This document shows, in pieces, positions 53,301 to 61,509 of a stretch of DNA of 61,698 nt. The DNA is from Bacteroidetes bacterium GWF2_35_48 (lineage in GTDB: Bacteria > Bacteroidota > Bacteroidia > Bacteroidales > GWF2-35-48). The stretch is taken from contig MEOG01000099.1 of NCBI GenBank assembly GCA_001769125.1, positions 11,220 through 72,917 on the forward strand. The letters run 5' to 3'. Below the pieces are notes generated by a model. The model worked only from the letters and a program-made list of their open reading frames with translations. It had not been told where the DNA came from and made no database searches. Made by a program: the position numbers and the translations under genes. The stretch's first letter is position 1. Every line of letters starts with the position of its first letter.

Positions 53301-55927
53301 TTGTAGACATTCAAGTTGTAACAGTGGCAGGTCAGTCAATTACTGCTACAGGATCTTTTAATACATTAACCATAAATGCAAACGCAACAAATACCGGCAC
53401 TATTAAAATTGCTGGAGGAGGTACGCTCGCGGGTTCTGCAACACTTACACAAGGCGAAAATTCAACACTGACTTTAGAGGGAGCGAATTTTACATTAACA
53501 AACCTCAATGCGGCTGCAAATGGGAATACTGTTGTTTATGGGGCTAACGCGGCGCAAGCTGTTCGGACAGGTACGTATCATAATTTAACAGTTTCAACAA
53601 CTGGTTCTGCAAATACAAAAACATTTGCGGGTGCTATTGTTGTGAATGGAAATATAAATATTTCGGGTGTTACTCTTGATGTAAGTGCCAGTAATTATGC
53701 AATTGATGTTAAAGGAAATTGGACAAATACTGGAACTTTTACTCCGCGTGGAGGTTCTGTTACTTTTAGCGGGAATTCTGATCAGGCGATAACGAATACA
53801 ACTGGTGAAGTATTTAATAATTTGAATATGTCCGGCAGCGGAGCAAAAAACCTTACGAATCCGATTACAATTAATTTTGATTTTTATTTAAGTTCGACAT
53901 TAAATGCAGGGGCTAATAATGTCTCTATTCGGGGAAACTGGAATAATACCGGATATTATTACTGCGATAACAATACTGTTACTTTTACGAATGCAACAAC
54001 TTTAATGGGTACTGCTGTTAATGTTTTTCAAAATGTTGTAATTTCCGGATCTTTAACCGGACATTCCAATAATTTTTATGTTACAGGAAACTGGACTAAT
54101 AATGGAGTATTTAATCATAATGGAGGTATTGTTATTTTTAATGGAAATGCTGCTCAAGCTATTTCAGGAACAGCAAATACAACATTTTATAGTTTAACAG
54201 TTAACAATTCATCAGGTGTTTCATTAAGTAATCCGATAACTGTTGAAAATAATTTTTTAATTGAAGGGGGTGCCTTCTCTAATTCTTCCAATAATGTTAC
54301 AATTAGCGGTGATCTAACAAATAATGCCAGCATCAATTCTGGTTCTGGTACATTTACGTTTAATGGTACAAGTAAATACTTGAGAGGTACATCGCCAATA
54401 AACCTTACGAATGTAGTAGTAAACGGAACATATATTTTTGACTGTGACGAACCTTCAACATTCGGAGCTTTGACTGTGAATGCCACTAAATCATTAAATA
54501 TTGCAAAAGACAGAGGTCTATCTGTTTCTTCATCTCTTTCAAATGCCGGGTCTATGCTTGTTGATGCTGGTCCAAACGGTCATTCTGGTTCCCTTATCAC
54601 TACAAATACGATGACAAATACGGGCGCCTGCACATTTAAAACGTCCATAGCAAAAAATATGTGGCATGGTCTTACTTCTCCTGTAAGCAATGATGATGTA
54701 CAAACTGTATTTTCTGATATTGGAAGCCATAATAATAATTGCTATATTTATAATGAAGCTTCAACCGGAACTGATTATTGGGTGCAGACAACAACAGGTG
54801 CATTAACTCCCGGAAAAGGATTTTATGTCTATTACTTTAGTAATAAATACAAAACATATACAGCAACTTCCGGGGAAGTGTATAATTCGGGTAATTATAT
54901 TATTCCTGTTACATACAGTGATCCAGGAAGAAAAGGTTGGAATTTTATTGGCAATCCTTTTCCTTCTGCTATTGATTGGGATGACGAGGCAAATGTTATT
55001 CTAAATAATGTTAACAGTGCTATGTATATTAAAAATGGAAGCGCTTGGGAGTCATATACAAGAGGACTGGGAGAAAGCGGCGATGGTTTTATTTATCCGG
55101 GACAGGGATTTTTTGTTGTTGCTACTGCAAATGGAAGTGTAACCATTAACAATGCATCAAGAGTTCATGCTACAACAGGAAACCTGAAAAATCTTAAAAG
55201 TAAAAAAGCCGCAAAAAGTACTACCCAACCTGTAATTCGTTTGGATTTATCTAACGACAGTACTCTTAATAAAACATTTTTTCGTTTTATGTCAGAAGCA
55301 ACTTCTGCTTTTGATGGAAGTTATGATGCATATAAGATTTTTTCTGAAGACGAAAATTATAATGAAATTTATTCTCTTTCATCAACAAATGATACACTTT
55401 CTATTAATACGCTTCCTGTTTTATCATCATCAACAATTATTCCTGTTGGAATAAAAATTCGCAAGCCTGGCGTATATTTTATCAATGCATCCAGAATTAT
55501 GCATTTTCCGGATTCTCTTGATGTATTTCTTCATGATACACAATTGCAATTAATGATCAACCTTAAAACCGATTCTTCATACACTTTTTATAGTGATGTT
55601 GTAAATACAAACTCTCGTTTTCGCTTAGTATTCTCTGCGTCTTCTACAAATATTGCAGAAGAAATCAGCGACAAATTCAGTATAACGCAACCTTACTTTA
55701 ATGGTGATGAAATTTGGATTTTAATAAATTATTGCAATTGTAATGCAATTAATGTTGAACTTTTTGATATTACCGGAAAATTAATTTTTACAAATAAATA
55801 TCCGATAGGAAGCGCCAGCGATTTGATTTCTATTAAATATCATAATATACAAAGTGGCTACTACTTAATAAAATTAGATAATAGTAAAGAAACCATTGTC
55901 CGCAAGCTGTTATACATTTCGAAATAA
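50336..55927 (+). CDS. Giant T9SS-sorted surface protein (1863 residues)
   Basis: Signal peptide ending SYGA, then a head module like that of the 37-kb giant (SGGEWGSADSWSQVGCGGEVSPTVPG), occurring again near residue 885 (ASGNWNNAAIWLGGVVPSAG). Most of the rest is beta-helix-like repeats of the kind F.G...Q.I.G...F..L.....G. Two PKD-like units lie at about 720-880, and the module shared with the other giant at about 1400-1620 (NTGACTFKTS, WNFIGNPFPSAIDW, YPGQGFFVVA). The C-terminus (about 1780-1863, INVELFDITGKLIF...SGYYLIKL) is a T9SS sorting domain. Predicted cell-surface adhesin or matrix protein; no enzyme motif. Alone in its operon, with a hairpin terminator downstream. Confidence 0.9.
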   Translation: MRLFFKLVFLFFISISIFNSYGATFYSRVSGGEWGSADSWSQVGCGGEVSPTVPGEFDDVIICAGYNVLVKANESCRSITIYGSLLWSSKKILTIGAEGLTINGGTITSSSQIGTLNVGGNFVATGGTNNIGSVDLTISGITTVNSGATLNISETGGVKVFSTLIIYGTFNNAVNQDITINGSLRNDGTYSVGTGRVTFGGASNNTVTGTSAIAFNTITINKGVSKDNVLDAQSLITLTDGGLTLTNGTLKLSNTSISLTPFLSDVIAAPFRIPETAGLWCNGATINSGNFNWTVAGLLRISAGTVNLGTSSDNSFRAVNGTTQLIVEGGTFNVAGAITRVAITDNIVFSMSGGTVLVSAFGVTTVGVSPLQIDQAGSNFSMTSGTIVIRGAGAANLGVTLTAGTISLSAGTIQIGDASSPAAQIININTASTVPNLTINSSTVTARLVSNLTVLQNLTISTGTLDANNFNLFVGNSWTNNGSFLSGSGTLTFNGTGIQSVSNPSGEVFSNFTINKTSGYIALSGNLNVTSVFTMTQGNIDCGSSALTLGTDVVSTGSLVYSSGNIIGTFTRWINSTGSEILFPIGTSTSSRSVSVNFSNLTNGSLTIKFFDTDPGSLGLPLIDAGINIANQFTDGYWEFSPTGLSSTNYNLSLTGNGFSSYTISDATRILYRTGSSGSWALNGTHAIAVGSIANRTSLSGISGQFAFGNPTCSSYSADAISGNSSVCISTTENYYVTNTLGNIYTWVVSGGVIASGQGTSSITVNWGAIGMIGSVQVTEKNSCGTDNTPVVLSVNLNPIATSSISGDALVVVNQVGVVYSVTNTTGYSYTWSFPSGGGSVTTGQGTNTVTVTWGATSGTYPIRVDATRLCGSSDFQTLSVSVSPIIISLASGNWNNAAIWLGGVVPSAGSFVEISAGHTVTINLTASCYQFAIKGNAEWSTNPSKTLNVGNGGIIIYSTGNVTGANAGVLTTTGGITGSSNPNISSTLVDIQVVTVAGQSITATGSFNTLTINANATNTGTIKIAGGGTLAGSATLTQGENSTLTLEGANFTLTNLNAAANGNTVVYGANAAQAVRTGTYHNLTVSTTGSANTKTFAGAIVVNGNINISGVTLDVSASNYAIDVKGNWTNTGTFTPRGGSVTFSGNSDQAITNTTGEVFNNLNMSGSGAKNLTNPITINFDFYLSSTLNAGANNVSIRGNWNNTGYYYCDNNTVTFTNATTLMGTAVNVFQNVVISGSLTGHSNNFYVTGNWTNNGVFNHNGGIVIFNGNAAQAISGTANTTFYSLTVNNSSGVSLSNPITVENNFLIEGGAFSNSSNNVTISGDLTNNASINSGSGTFTFNGTSKYLRGTSPINLTNVVVNGTYIFDCDEPSTFGALTVNATKSLNIAKDRGLSVSSSLSNAGSMLVDAGPNGHSGSLITTNTMTNTGACTFKTSIAKNMWHGLTSPVSNDDVQTVFSDIGSHNNNCYIYNEASTGTDYWVQTTTGALTPGKGFYVYYFSNKYKTYTATSGEVYNSGNYIIPVTYSDPGRKGWNFIGNPFPSAIDWDDEANVILNNVNSAMYIKNGSAWESYTRGLGESGDGFIYPGQGFFVVATANGSVTINNASRVHATTGNLKNLKSKKAAKSTTQPVIRLDLSNDSTLNKTFFRFMSEATSAFDGSYDAYKIFSEDENYNEIYSLSSTNDTLSINTLPVLSSSTIIPVGIKIRKPGVYFINASRIMHFPDSLDVFLHDTQLQLMINLKTDSSYTFYSDVVNTNSRFRLVFSASSTNIAEEISDKFSITQPYFNGDEIWILINYCNCNAINVELFDITGKLIFTNKYPIGSASDLISIKYHNIQSGYYLIKLDNSKETIVRKLLYISK

Positions 55928-55964
55928 TTTAATCAGGGTTTTTCTAAAATTTGTTGTTAACCTA

Positions 55965-56024
55965 TTACGCAAAATGTTTTTTTATACATAAGTCGGTGGC
56001 TGAGCCTGTCCCGACTTTTTTTTT
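55965..56024 (+). terminator. Terminator formed with a solo MITE end
   Basis: TTACGCAAAATG (55965-55976) is the end sequence of the 9691 and 33571 elements, followed by T-run and hairpin AAGTCGG (55990-55996) / CCGACTT (56011-56017) and Ts to 56024. The hairpin can terminate the giant T9SS gene. Only one element end is present. Confidence 0.7.
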
Positions 56025-56070
56025 ATAAATTATTCAGTCAGACTACATTTTTTATTTTTTGTATTTATTT

Positions 56071-56078
56071 TAATTTTG
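56071..56078 (+). promoter_or_regulatory. Putative -7 element of the START-like operon
   Basis: TAATTTTG, 32 bases before the ATG. No good -33 TTTG. Confidence 0.5.
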
Positions 56079-56110
56079 TATATTGCAAAACACTAAAAAT
56101 TGTTTTTGCA

Positions 56111-56494
56111 ATGAGTGAAAAAATAAAATATACGCTAGAGTATAATATTAAAACTTCGACAAAAGTTTTATACGAGCGCTTAAGCACTCCCTCTGGGCTA
56201 TCGGAATGGTTTGCTGAGGATGTTAATATTAATAAAAATATATATACTTTTATTTGGGATGGCTCGCAGGAACACGCGGAACTAATTACAAAAAAAGCTG
56301 AGAAATATGTTAAATTTCGCTGGGTAGACGATATCCCAAAATATTATTTTGAGTTTAAAATTGATATTGATGATTTAACCGGAGGATTAGCATTAAATAT
56401 AACAGATTTCGACTTTGAAGAAGATCTTGAAGAAGCTAAAGAAATGTGGGATTACCATGTGAATGACCTGAAACACGCGTTGGGAATTATCTGA
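56111..56494 (+). CDS. START-like (SRPBCC) domain protein
   Basis: A 127-residue protein of the SRPBCC/START-like type: YTLEYNIKTSTKVLYERLSTPSGLSEWFAEDV, a central TFIWDG...A.L..K...VKFRW strand set, then ALNITDFDFEEDLEEAKEMWDYHVNDLKHAL, the helix over the hydrophobic cavity. Such domains bind hydrophobic ligands or resemble Hsp90 activators; the family form ending in 'W..HV..LK' is widespread in Bacteroidota and not characterised. It is cytoplasmic and is followed after 11 bp by a T9SS protein gene and then by an exported deformylase gene. Confidence 0.85.
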   Translation: MSEKIKYTLEYNIKTSTKVLYERLSTPSGLSEWFAEDVNINKNIYTFIWDGSQEHAELITKKAEKYVKFRWVDDIPKYYFEFKIDIDDLTGGLALNITDFDFEEDLEEAKEMWDYHVNDLKHALGII

Positions 56495-56505
56495 TTTAAT
56501 ATAAA

Positions 56506-57126
56506 ATGAAATATATTTATTTATTATTACTTGGTTTTTATACAGCTTCTGTATTCGCGCAAATGCACAAATACGTTAGCATACAGCAGCCTGCGGCTCT
56601 GGTTGTGAGTGCCGGAGATGATAAAATTGTTGCTCCGAATCAAAGCATTTTGCTTGGTGGAACTCCTACTGCTCAATTTGGGAATGCTGGTTATTCGTAT
56701 CTCTGGCAACCTGCGACTGGACTTTCTGATATTACTTTTTCTAATCCTACGGCTACGATTCAAACAACAACCGTTTACACTGTTTTGGTTACAGATGCAA
56801 ATAATTGTACCAGCACTGATACAATAAGGGTTACGGTTGATGCTTCGGGTGTAGCAGAATTGCTTACTCCTGCTGATATAAAAATTTATCAGGATATTTC
56901 AGGTAAAATTTTACACGTTGAATTTGAAAAACAATCTGAAATTATTGATGGAAAAATTGCTATTTATAATTTACTCGGGCAGGAATTGCAACGCAAAAAT
57001 ATTTTAAAAACCGGATTGAAAACCTCTGTCTCTTTTGACATTTCATCTTATTCAAAAGGAGTTTATGTAATAAAAGTCGGTGGACAAAATATGGATGTTA
57101 CGAAGAAGTTTTCTTTAATGAATTAA
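56506..57126 (+). CDS. Short T9SS-sorted PKD-domain protein
   Basis: A 206-residue secreted protein: signal peptide ending SVFAQ, one PKD-like domain (about 28-112; VSAGDDKIVAPNQSILLGG, YSYLWQPATGLSD, YTVLVTDANNCTSTDTIRVTV) and a T9SS sorting domain (about 120-206; IKIYQDISGKILHVEF, IYNLLGQELQ, SKGVYVIKVGG). It is reduced to one domain and a sorting tag, with no catalytic region. Only 4 bp separate its stop from the exported deformylase start, and 11 bp the START-like gene. A partner or anchor for the deformylase is possible but inferred. Confidence 0.85.
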   Translation: MKYIYLLLLGFYTASVFAQMHKYVSIQQPAALVVSAGDDKIVAPNQSILLGGTPTAQFGNAGYSYLWQPATGLSDITFSNPTATIQTTTVYTVLVTDANNCTSTDTIRVTVDASGVAELLTPADIKIYQDISGKILHVEFEKQSEIIDGKIAIYNLLGQELQRKNILKTGLKTSVSFDISSYSKGVYVIKVGGQNMDVTKKFSLMN

Positions 57127-57130
57127 GTGT

Positions 57131-58015
57131 ATGACGAATTTAAAGTATATATTTTCAATATTTTTTTCTGCATTTTTTCTGACAGTTTTCTCTCAGACTT
57201 TAAAATGCGATTCAGTTGTATTATACCTTGAAGGTTATCAGGGTGGAACTATCCAATGGCAATCATCTGCAGACGGAACTACATGGACAGATGTAAGTGG
57301 CGAAGATACTGTCAATATTACCGTTCCTTATTCAAATACCTTAACCTATCGCGCTGTTGTAATTGATGGATCATGCGACCCTGTAATTTCTTCGCCCATT
57401 TCAAATTTTACGCCTCCTGCGTTTACACAACCGGAAATAGATACCATTAATAATGGTGATGAAAATACTTTTATGCGGGTAATGAATATTTATCTGCAAC
57501 CGGATTCTGCAATTCTTCGTTCGGTTTCTTTACCCATTATGCCTTGCGATACAACAACATTAACACATCTGATGAACCGCATGTATAAAACTGTACGCAA
57601 TCCTGCTCATCCGGGTGTCGGTATTGCTGCGCCTCAGGTTGGTATTAACCGCCGCGCATTCTGGATTCAGCGTTATGATAAACTCCCGGCAAATAATCCT
57701 CCTTTTGAATTTTATATCAACCCACGTATTATTGCTCACTCTGATACAACTTTTCTTGATCCGGATGGTTGTCTTTCTGTTCCCACAGGCTCGGGGTATC
57801 CTGTTTTAGTTACAAAAACCTATCGCTGGATTTGGGTACTTGTAGAATATAATTTAATTGACGGGACTTTTATTTGCGAAAAGATTGTGCATCCTTATAC
57901 TTCTCACATTTTTCAACACGAATACGATCATTTAGACGGTACCATGTATTTCGACCACTCCGGCTCAAAAAATCTTCGGATTGTTGTTCATGGATATACA
58001 GAAACCGTAAAATAA
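57131..58015 (+). CDS. Exported peptide deformylase with N-terminal Ig-like domain
   Basis: A 294-residue protein. A signal peptide (hydrophobic to about residue 21, ending TVFSQ) precedes an Ig-like domain (about 25-95) and a peptide deformylase domain (about 115-294). All three PDF motifs are there: GVGIAAPQ (162-169), DGCLS (212-216; Cys214 metal ligand, Asp replacing the usual Glu) and QHEYDHLDG (262-270; His263, His267, catalytic Glu264). Peptide deformylases normally act on nascent chains in the cytoplasm, so a secreted one must meet another substrate. There is no T9SS tag on this protein itself. The gene ends with 28 bp convergent overlap with the histidine kinase gene. Confidence 0.88.
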   Translation: MTNLKYIFSIFFSAFFLTVFSQTLKCDSVVLYLEGYQGGTIQWQSSADGTTWTDVSGEDTVNITVPYSNTLTYRAVVIDGSCDPVISSPISNFTPPAFTQPEIDTINNGDENTFMRVMNIYLQPDSAILRSVSLPIMPCDTTTLTHLMNRMYKTVRNPAHPGVGIAAPQVGINRRAFWIQRYDKLPANNPPFEFYINPRIIAHSDTTFLDPDGCLSVPTGSGYPVLVTKTYRWIWVLVEYNLIDGTFICEKIVHPYTSHIFQHEYDHLDGTMYFDHSGSKNLRIVVHGYTETVK

Positions 58016-59925
58016 AACACCGATCCTTTCCCTTCTTCTGAATCAACCCATATTTTGCCATCCATCAATTCGACAAGTTGTTGGCAAATTGCAAGCCCAA
58101 GACCTGTGCCTCCGAATTTTTTTGTAAAAGAATTGTCTGCCTGCACAAACCTCTGAAAAATTTGCTCTTTTTTATCCTGAGATATTCCGATGCCGGTATC
58201 TCTTACATAAAATTGCAATGTTGTGTTATCATATTGAATGCAGCCTACTTCAATACTTCCCTGATTTGTGAATTTGATTGCATTTCCAATAAGGTTTGTT
58301 AATATTTGTCTGAGCCGGAGTTCATCAACCATTCTTTTGGGGGTTTCTTCTTCAAGCATTTGTGTAAGGAGAATTTGAACATCTTTATTGATTTTTCCTT
58401 TTATAATTCCTTCAAAGGAAACATGAATTTCTTTTAAAAGAATGTTGATGTCAACAAGACTTTTATCAATAATAAGTTGGCCTGCTTCTATTTTTGATAT
58501 GTCAATAATATCATTAATAAGATCAAGTAAATGGTCTCCGCAGTTTTTTATGATTTCAATATACTCCTCTCTTTCTTCTGATGTGAGAGTAGGGTCTTTT
58601 AATAAATCAGAAAAACCCAGCATTCCATTAAGGGGTGTTCTTATTTCATGACTCATATTTGCAAGGAATGCTGTTTTCAAACGATCGGCTTCTTCTGCTT
58701 TTTGCTTTGCGCTTAATAATTCGGTTTTCGCTTTTTTGTGTTCTGTAATTTCATAAATTAATTCGTGGTTCACATTTGTAAGATCGTAAGTTCTTTCTAT
58801 TACTCGCTTTTCAAGTTCGTCGTGCGCATTTTTTAAGTCAGTTTGTGCTGTTTTTCTTTCAAAAATTTCTTCTTCAAGCTGTTTTTTTTGCCGTATGTCA
58901 TGACCAACAATTACAGTTCCAATAATGTCTCCGGTGTTATCATGAATAGTTGAGAATGATAATTCGACAGGAATATTTATACCTGATACTGGTATCAATG
59001 TAAAATCAGCAACAGGTTTTTGATGTTGGATTTTTTCCAGAATAAGTTCTTCTATTATTTTTTCTTTTTCTTTAAAAAAGTAATCTATGCTTTTCCCGAC
59101 AATATATTCGTCTTCTGTTTCGAGTATATCTTCAGTGAATTTATTTACTCTGATTATTTTATCATGTGAATCTACAAAGAAAAGAAGTTCTTTCATGTTA
59201 GAAACGATTTCATTCGCGGCAACTTTTGGAGTGAGTACCATGAGGCGGTATTTCATTATTGAATAACCAACACCTCCAACCCAAAAAATCGATATAATAT
59301 GAGCGACATTAGGAATATCTCCCAGATTAAAAATCGGAGCAATAAAATTGGTTGAATAACCTCCGATAATAGATATTCCAAGCGTTATTAAAAAGATTTT
59401 TGATTGAATTTTTACTCTTTTACTGTTCTCCTTTTTTCGCCAGTCAAAAATCATCCAAACAGAAAGGAGAACTGATATTATCATGAAAATATTAAATGCC
59501 CAGTACCAGAGCGATGAAGTGTTTTCCTTAAAAGGAATCCATGTGAAGTTATTATAATACCAGTCGCTTGTTAAGAGGTGTGAAGTAAACGATTTATAGA
59601 TGAAAACTATAGATAAAATAACGAAAAGCCATACAATAATTTTAATGATTAATGCATTTTGTTTTGTGAGTTTTGAGTAAAAGAATACTAGAAGCGCAGG
59701 AAAGGAAGTCCAGCCGATAGAGGCTATTCTGTCCCAATAAAAAACAGATTCTTTATACTCTGCCTGATAAAGAAAAATATACGCATACGACCAGATTGAA
59801 ATTGCTAATGTAAAATAAAAAAAAGATCGGTTGATGTGAGATCTGAAATTTTGCCCCAGCACAAATATCCCTGCTCCAAAATATAGGATAAAAACAATAA
59901 ATGATAATAAGGACAGAATGTGCAT
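57988..59925 (-). CDS. Sensor histidine kinase with 7TM and PAS domains
   Basis: A 645-residue kinase. Residues about 1-225 form a seven-helix N-terminal region of the His-kinase N-7TM type ([27 protein letters not shown]). A PAS domain (about 235-345) and a coiled coil lead to HisKA (His in [15 protein letters not shown], about residue 425) and HATPase_c (about 525-645: [40 protein letters not shown]). No receiver domain follows, and no response regulator gene is nearby. Just upstream, TCTGATT-AAG-AATCAGA (59936-59952) is a palindrome in the leader. It overlaps the deformylase gene end to end by 28 bp. Confidence 0.93.
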   Translation of the reverse strand: MHILSLLSFIVFILYFGAGIFVLGQNFRSHINRSFFYFTLAISIWSYAYIFLYQAEYKESVFYWDRIASIGWTSFPALLVFFYSKLTKQNALIIKIIVWLFVILSIVFIYKSFTSHLLTSDWYYNNFTWIPFKENTSSLWYWAFNIFMIISVLLSVWMIFDWRKKENSKRVKIQSKIFLITLGISIIGGYSTNFIAPIFNLGDIPNVAHIISIFWVGGVGYSIMKYRLMVLTPKVAANEIVSNMKELLFFVDSHDKIIRVNKFTEDILETEDEYIVGKSIDYFFKEKEKIIEELILEKIQHQKPVADFTLIPVSGINIPVELSFSTIHDNTGDIIGTVIVGHDIRQKKQLEEEIFERKTAQTDLKNAHDELEKRVIERTYDLTNVNHELIYEITEHKKAKTELLSAKQKAEEADRLKTAFLANMSHEIRTPLNGMLGFSDLLKDPTLTSEEREEYIEIIKNCGDHLLDLINDIIDISKIEAGQLIIDKSLVDINILLKEIHVSFEGIIKGKINKDVQILLTQMLEEETPKRMVDELRLRQILTNLIGNAIKFTNQGSIEVGCIQYDNTTLQFYVRDTGIGISQDKKEQIFQRFVQADNSFTKKFGGTGLGLAICQQLVELMDGKIWVDSEEGKGSVFYFTVSVYP

Positions 59926-60032
59926 TGTTTTAAATTCTGATTAAGAATCAGATTATTGGTTTGTTTATTATGCAATGTTAATTAAGTTTTTTAAATATCA
60001 AATAAAACATAACATAATTTATAAATGATTCT

Positions 60033-60040
60033 TATTTTTG
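60033..60040 (+). promoter_or_regulatory. Putative -7 element of the beta-propeller lipoprotein
   Basis: TATTTTTG, 16 bases before the ATG. -33 not recognised. Confidence 0.45.
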
Positions 60041-60056
60041 TGAAAAACGGAAGCAA

Positions 60057-61121
60057 ATGAAGTCTCTTTTATTAATTACATTTTTCTTTTTATTATTAAT
60101 TTCCTGTAAAAAGTATCCGATAGGGCCTCAGCCTGTGAATCCTCAAAACCCCGTTACTATTACAAAAACGAATAAAGCATTTATTATATGCGAAGGAAAT
60201 TATAATTGGGGTAATGCGTCTCTTTCTGTGTATAATATCGCTGAAAAACAAATTGCAAATAATGTTTTTCAGAATGTAAACCAATCGGCTTTGGGAGATG
60301 TTGCACAGTCTTTTTCTTTGATAGATTCCACCGGTTTCATTGTTGTGAATAATTCGTCGAAAATTGAAGTGATAAATACAAATTCTTTTAAAGTTATTTC
60401 ATCAATTACAGGATTGAATTCACCGCGCTACATGACTTTTTTTAATGAAGAAAAAGCATTCGTCAGCAGTTTGTATGGAAATAAATTGTATATTGTAAAC
60501 CCTAAAACATTTTTAAAAACTGGAGAAATACAGACAGGTTGCTCCACTGAAAAAATGCTGGTTTATTATGAAAGAATTTTTATTTGTAACTGGAGTGGAG
60601 GAAATAAAGTTTTGGTAATAAACGGAAATATCGATCAGATTATTCACACAATAAATGTTGTGAAAGAGCCAAACAGCATAGTCCTTGATAAAAATAATAA
60701 GATTTGGATTTTATGCAGCGGAGGTTTTCAACATGAAGAAAATGCAGCTTTGTTAAGAATAAATCCAGATACGTATGAAATTGAAACGAGTATGTCTTTT
60801 CAGAATTTGAATTCTTATCCTGTAAAATTGAGCATCAATAAAACAAAAGATACACTTTATTATTTGAATCAACACGTGTTTCAAATGTCAATTAATGAAA
60901 ATGGGCTTCCCGCATCGGAGCTTATATCCGGAACAGGAAAAATATTTTATGGGTTAAACGTAAGTCCTGAATCGGAGATTTTTGTAAGCGATGCAGCCGA
61001 CTATGTGCAACCCGGAACTGTTTTTCGGTATAATGCAAATGGAGTATTAATTGATTCTTTTAATACTGGCGTTAATCCTGGTGAAATTGTATTTGCCGGA
61101 TCTGTGCCGATTGGAATGTAG
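60057..61121 (+). CDS. Beta-propeller lipoprotein (YncE/DUF5074-like)
   Basis: A 354-residue lipoprotein: hydrophobic N-terminus ending LLISC (Cys about 17), then a Pro/Asn linker and a seven-bladed propeller with YncE-like blades (KAFIICEGNYNWGNASLSVYNI, NSPRYMTFFNEEKAFVSSLYG.KLYIVNP, CNWSGGNKVLVIN, PNSIVLDKNNKIWILCSGG, YQ/HVFQMSINE). DUF5074-like proteins in Bacteroidota often lie by TonB-dependent receptors, particularly for corrinoids, but no receptor is in the window; that link is weak. It is predicted on the outer membrane or periplasmic. Confidence 0.85.
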   Translation: MKSLLLITFFFLLLISCKKYPIGPQPVNPQNPVTITKTNKAFIICEGNYNWGNASLSVYNIAEKQIANNVFQNVNQSALGDVAQSFSLIDSTGFIVVNNSSKIEVINTNSFKVISSITGLNSPRYMTFFNEEKAFVSSLYGNKLYIVNPKTFLKTGEIQTGCSTEKMLVYYERIFICNWSGGNKVLVINGNIDQIIHTINVVKEPNSIVLDKNNKIWILCSGGFQHEENAALLRINPDTYEIETSMSFQNLNSYPVKLSINKTKDTLYYLNQHVFQMSINENGLPASELISGTGKIFYGLNVSPESEIFVSDAADYVQPGTVFRYNANGVLIDSFNTGVNPGEIVFAGSVPIGM

Positions 61122-61133
61122 ATACCATTGGTT

Positions 61134-61197
61134 GGTATTGTAAATGCGTTGCACTTGTGCTGAGCGGAGTCGAAGCATGCAACGCATCTACATTACC
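61134..61197. repeat. Long palindrome, CTGAGCGGAGTCGAAG loop
   Basis: GGTATTGTAAATGCGTTGCA (61134-61153) pairs with TGCAACGCATCTACATTACC (61178-61197) with two mismatches, around a loop CTTGTGCTGAGCGGAGTCGA. A CTGAGCGGAGTC motif also occurs at 13142-13153. The arm layout matches the 49411 palindrome (TTGTA...TACATT). Confidence 0.8.
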
Positions 61198-61233
61198 AAA
61201 CCATTATTATATAATCACAAAAACCCCAACATT

Positions 61234-61509
61234 ATGACCATTAAAAAGACACAAACCCCAAAAATTATTCAGGAAGACCCTCAGGAACTTTTTGAAGATG
61301 AATTAGACATTGCGTTAATGTACATTTGTGAAATTTATGAAAAGTACAGCAAGGCTTTTGATTCTTATACTGATTATGAAGGAGAATACGAGAACGGTCC
61401 TTCTTTTAATATCTCAGTTAATACAGATAAAAAAGGAAAACTGCTAAGTACAGATATTCATCTTGAGTTTAAAAATCTGAAAAAGTTTGTTGCCGGAATT
61501 AAAGCCTAA
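61234..61509 (+). CDS. Small acidic protein of unknown function
   Basis: A 91-residue protein from the ATG at 61234. An in-frame ATG at 61144 would start inside the long palindrome and is rejected. It reads EDPQELFEDELDIALMYICEIYEKYSKAFD, an acidic helix, then ISVNTDKKGKLLSTDIHLEF and a basic end (KKFVAGIKA). No domain is recognised. It may be monocistronic; no promoter match was found. The coding call rests on the composition, codon pattern and lack of stops. Confidence 0.6.
   Translation: MTIKKTQTPKIIQEDPQELFEDELDIALMYICEIYEKYSKAFDSYTDYEGEYENGPSFNISVNTDKKGKLLSTDIHLEFKNLKKFVAGIKA

Noticed and set aside
61144-61233. N-terminal extension of the last small protein
   Set aside because: It would start inside a 20-bp-arm palindrome; the ATG at 61234 is the likelier start.
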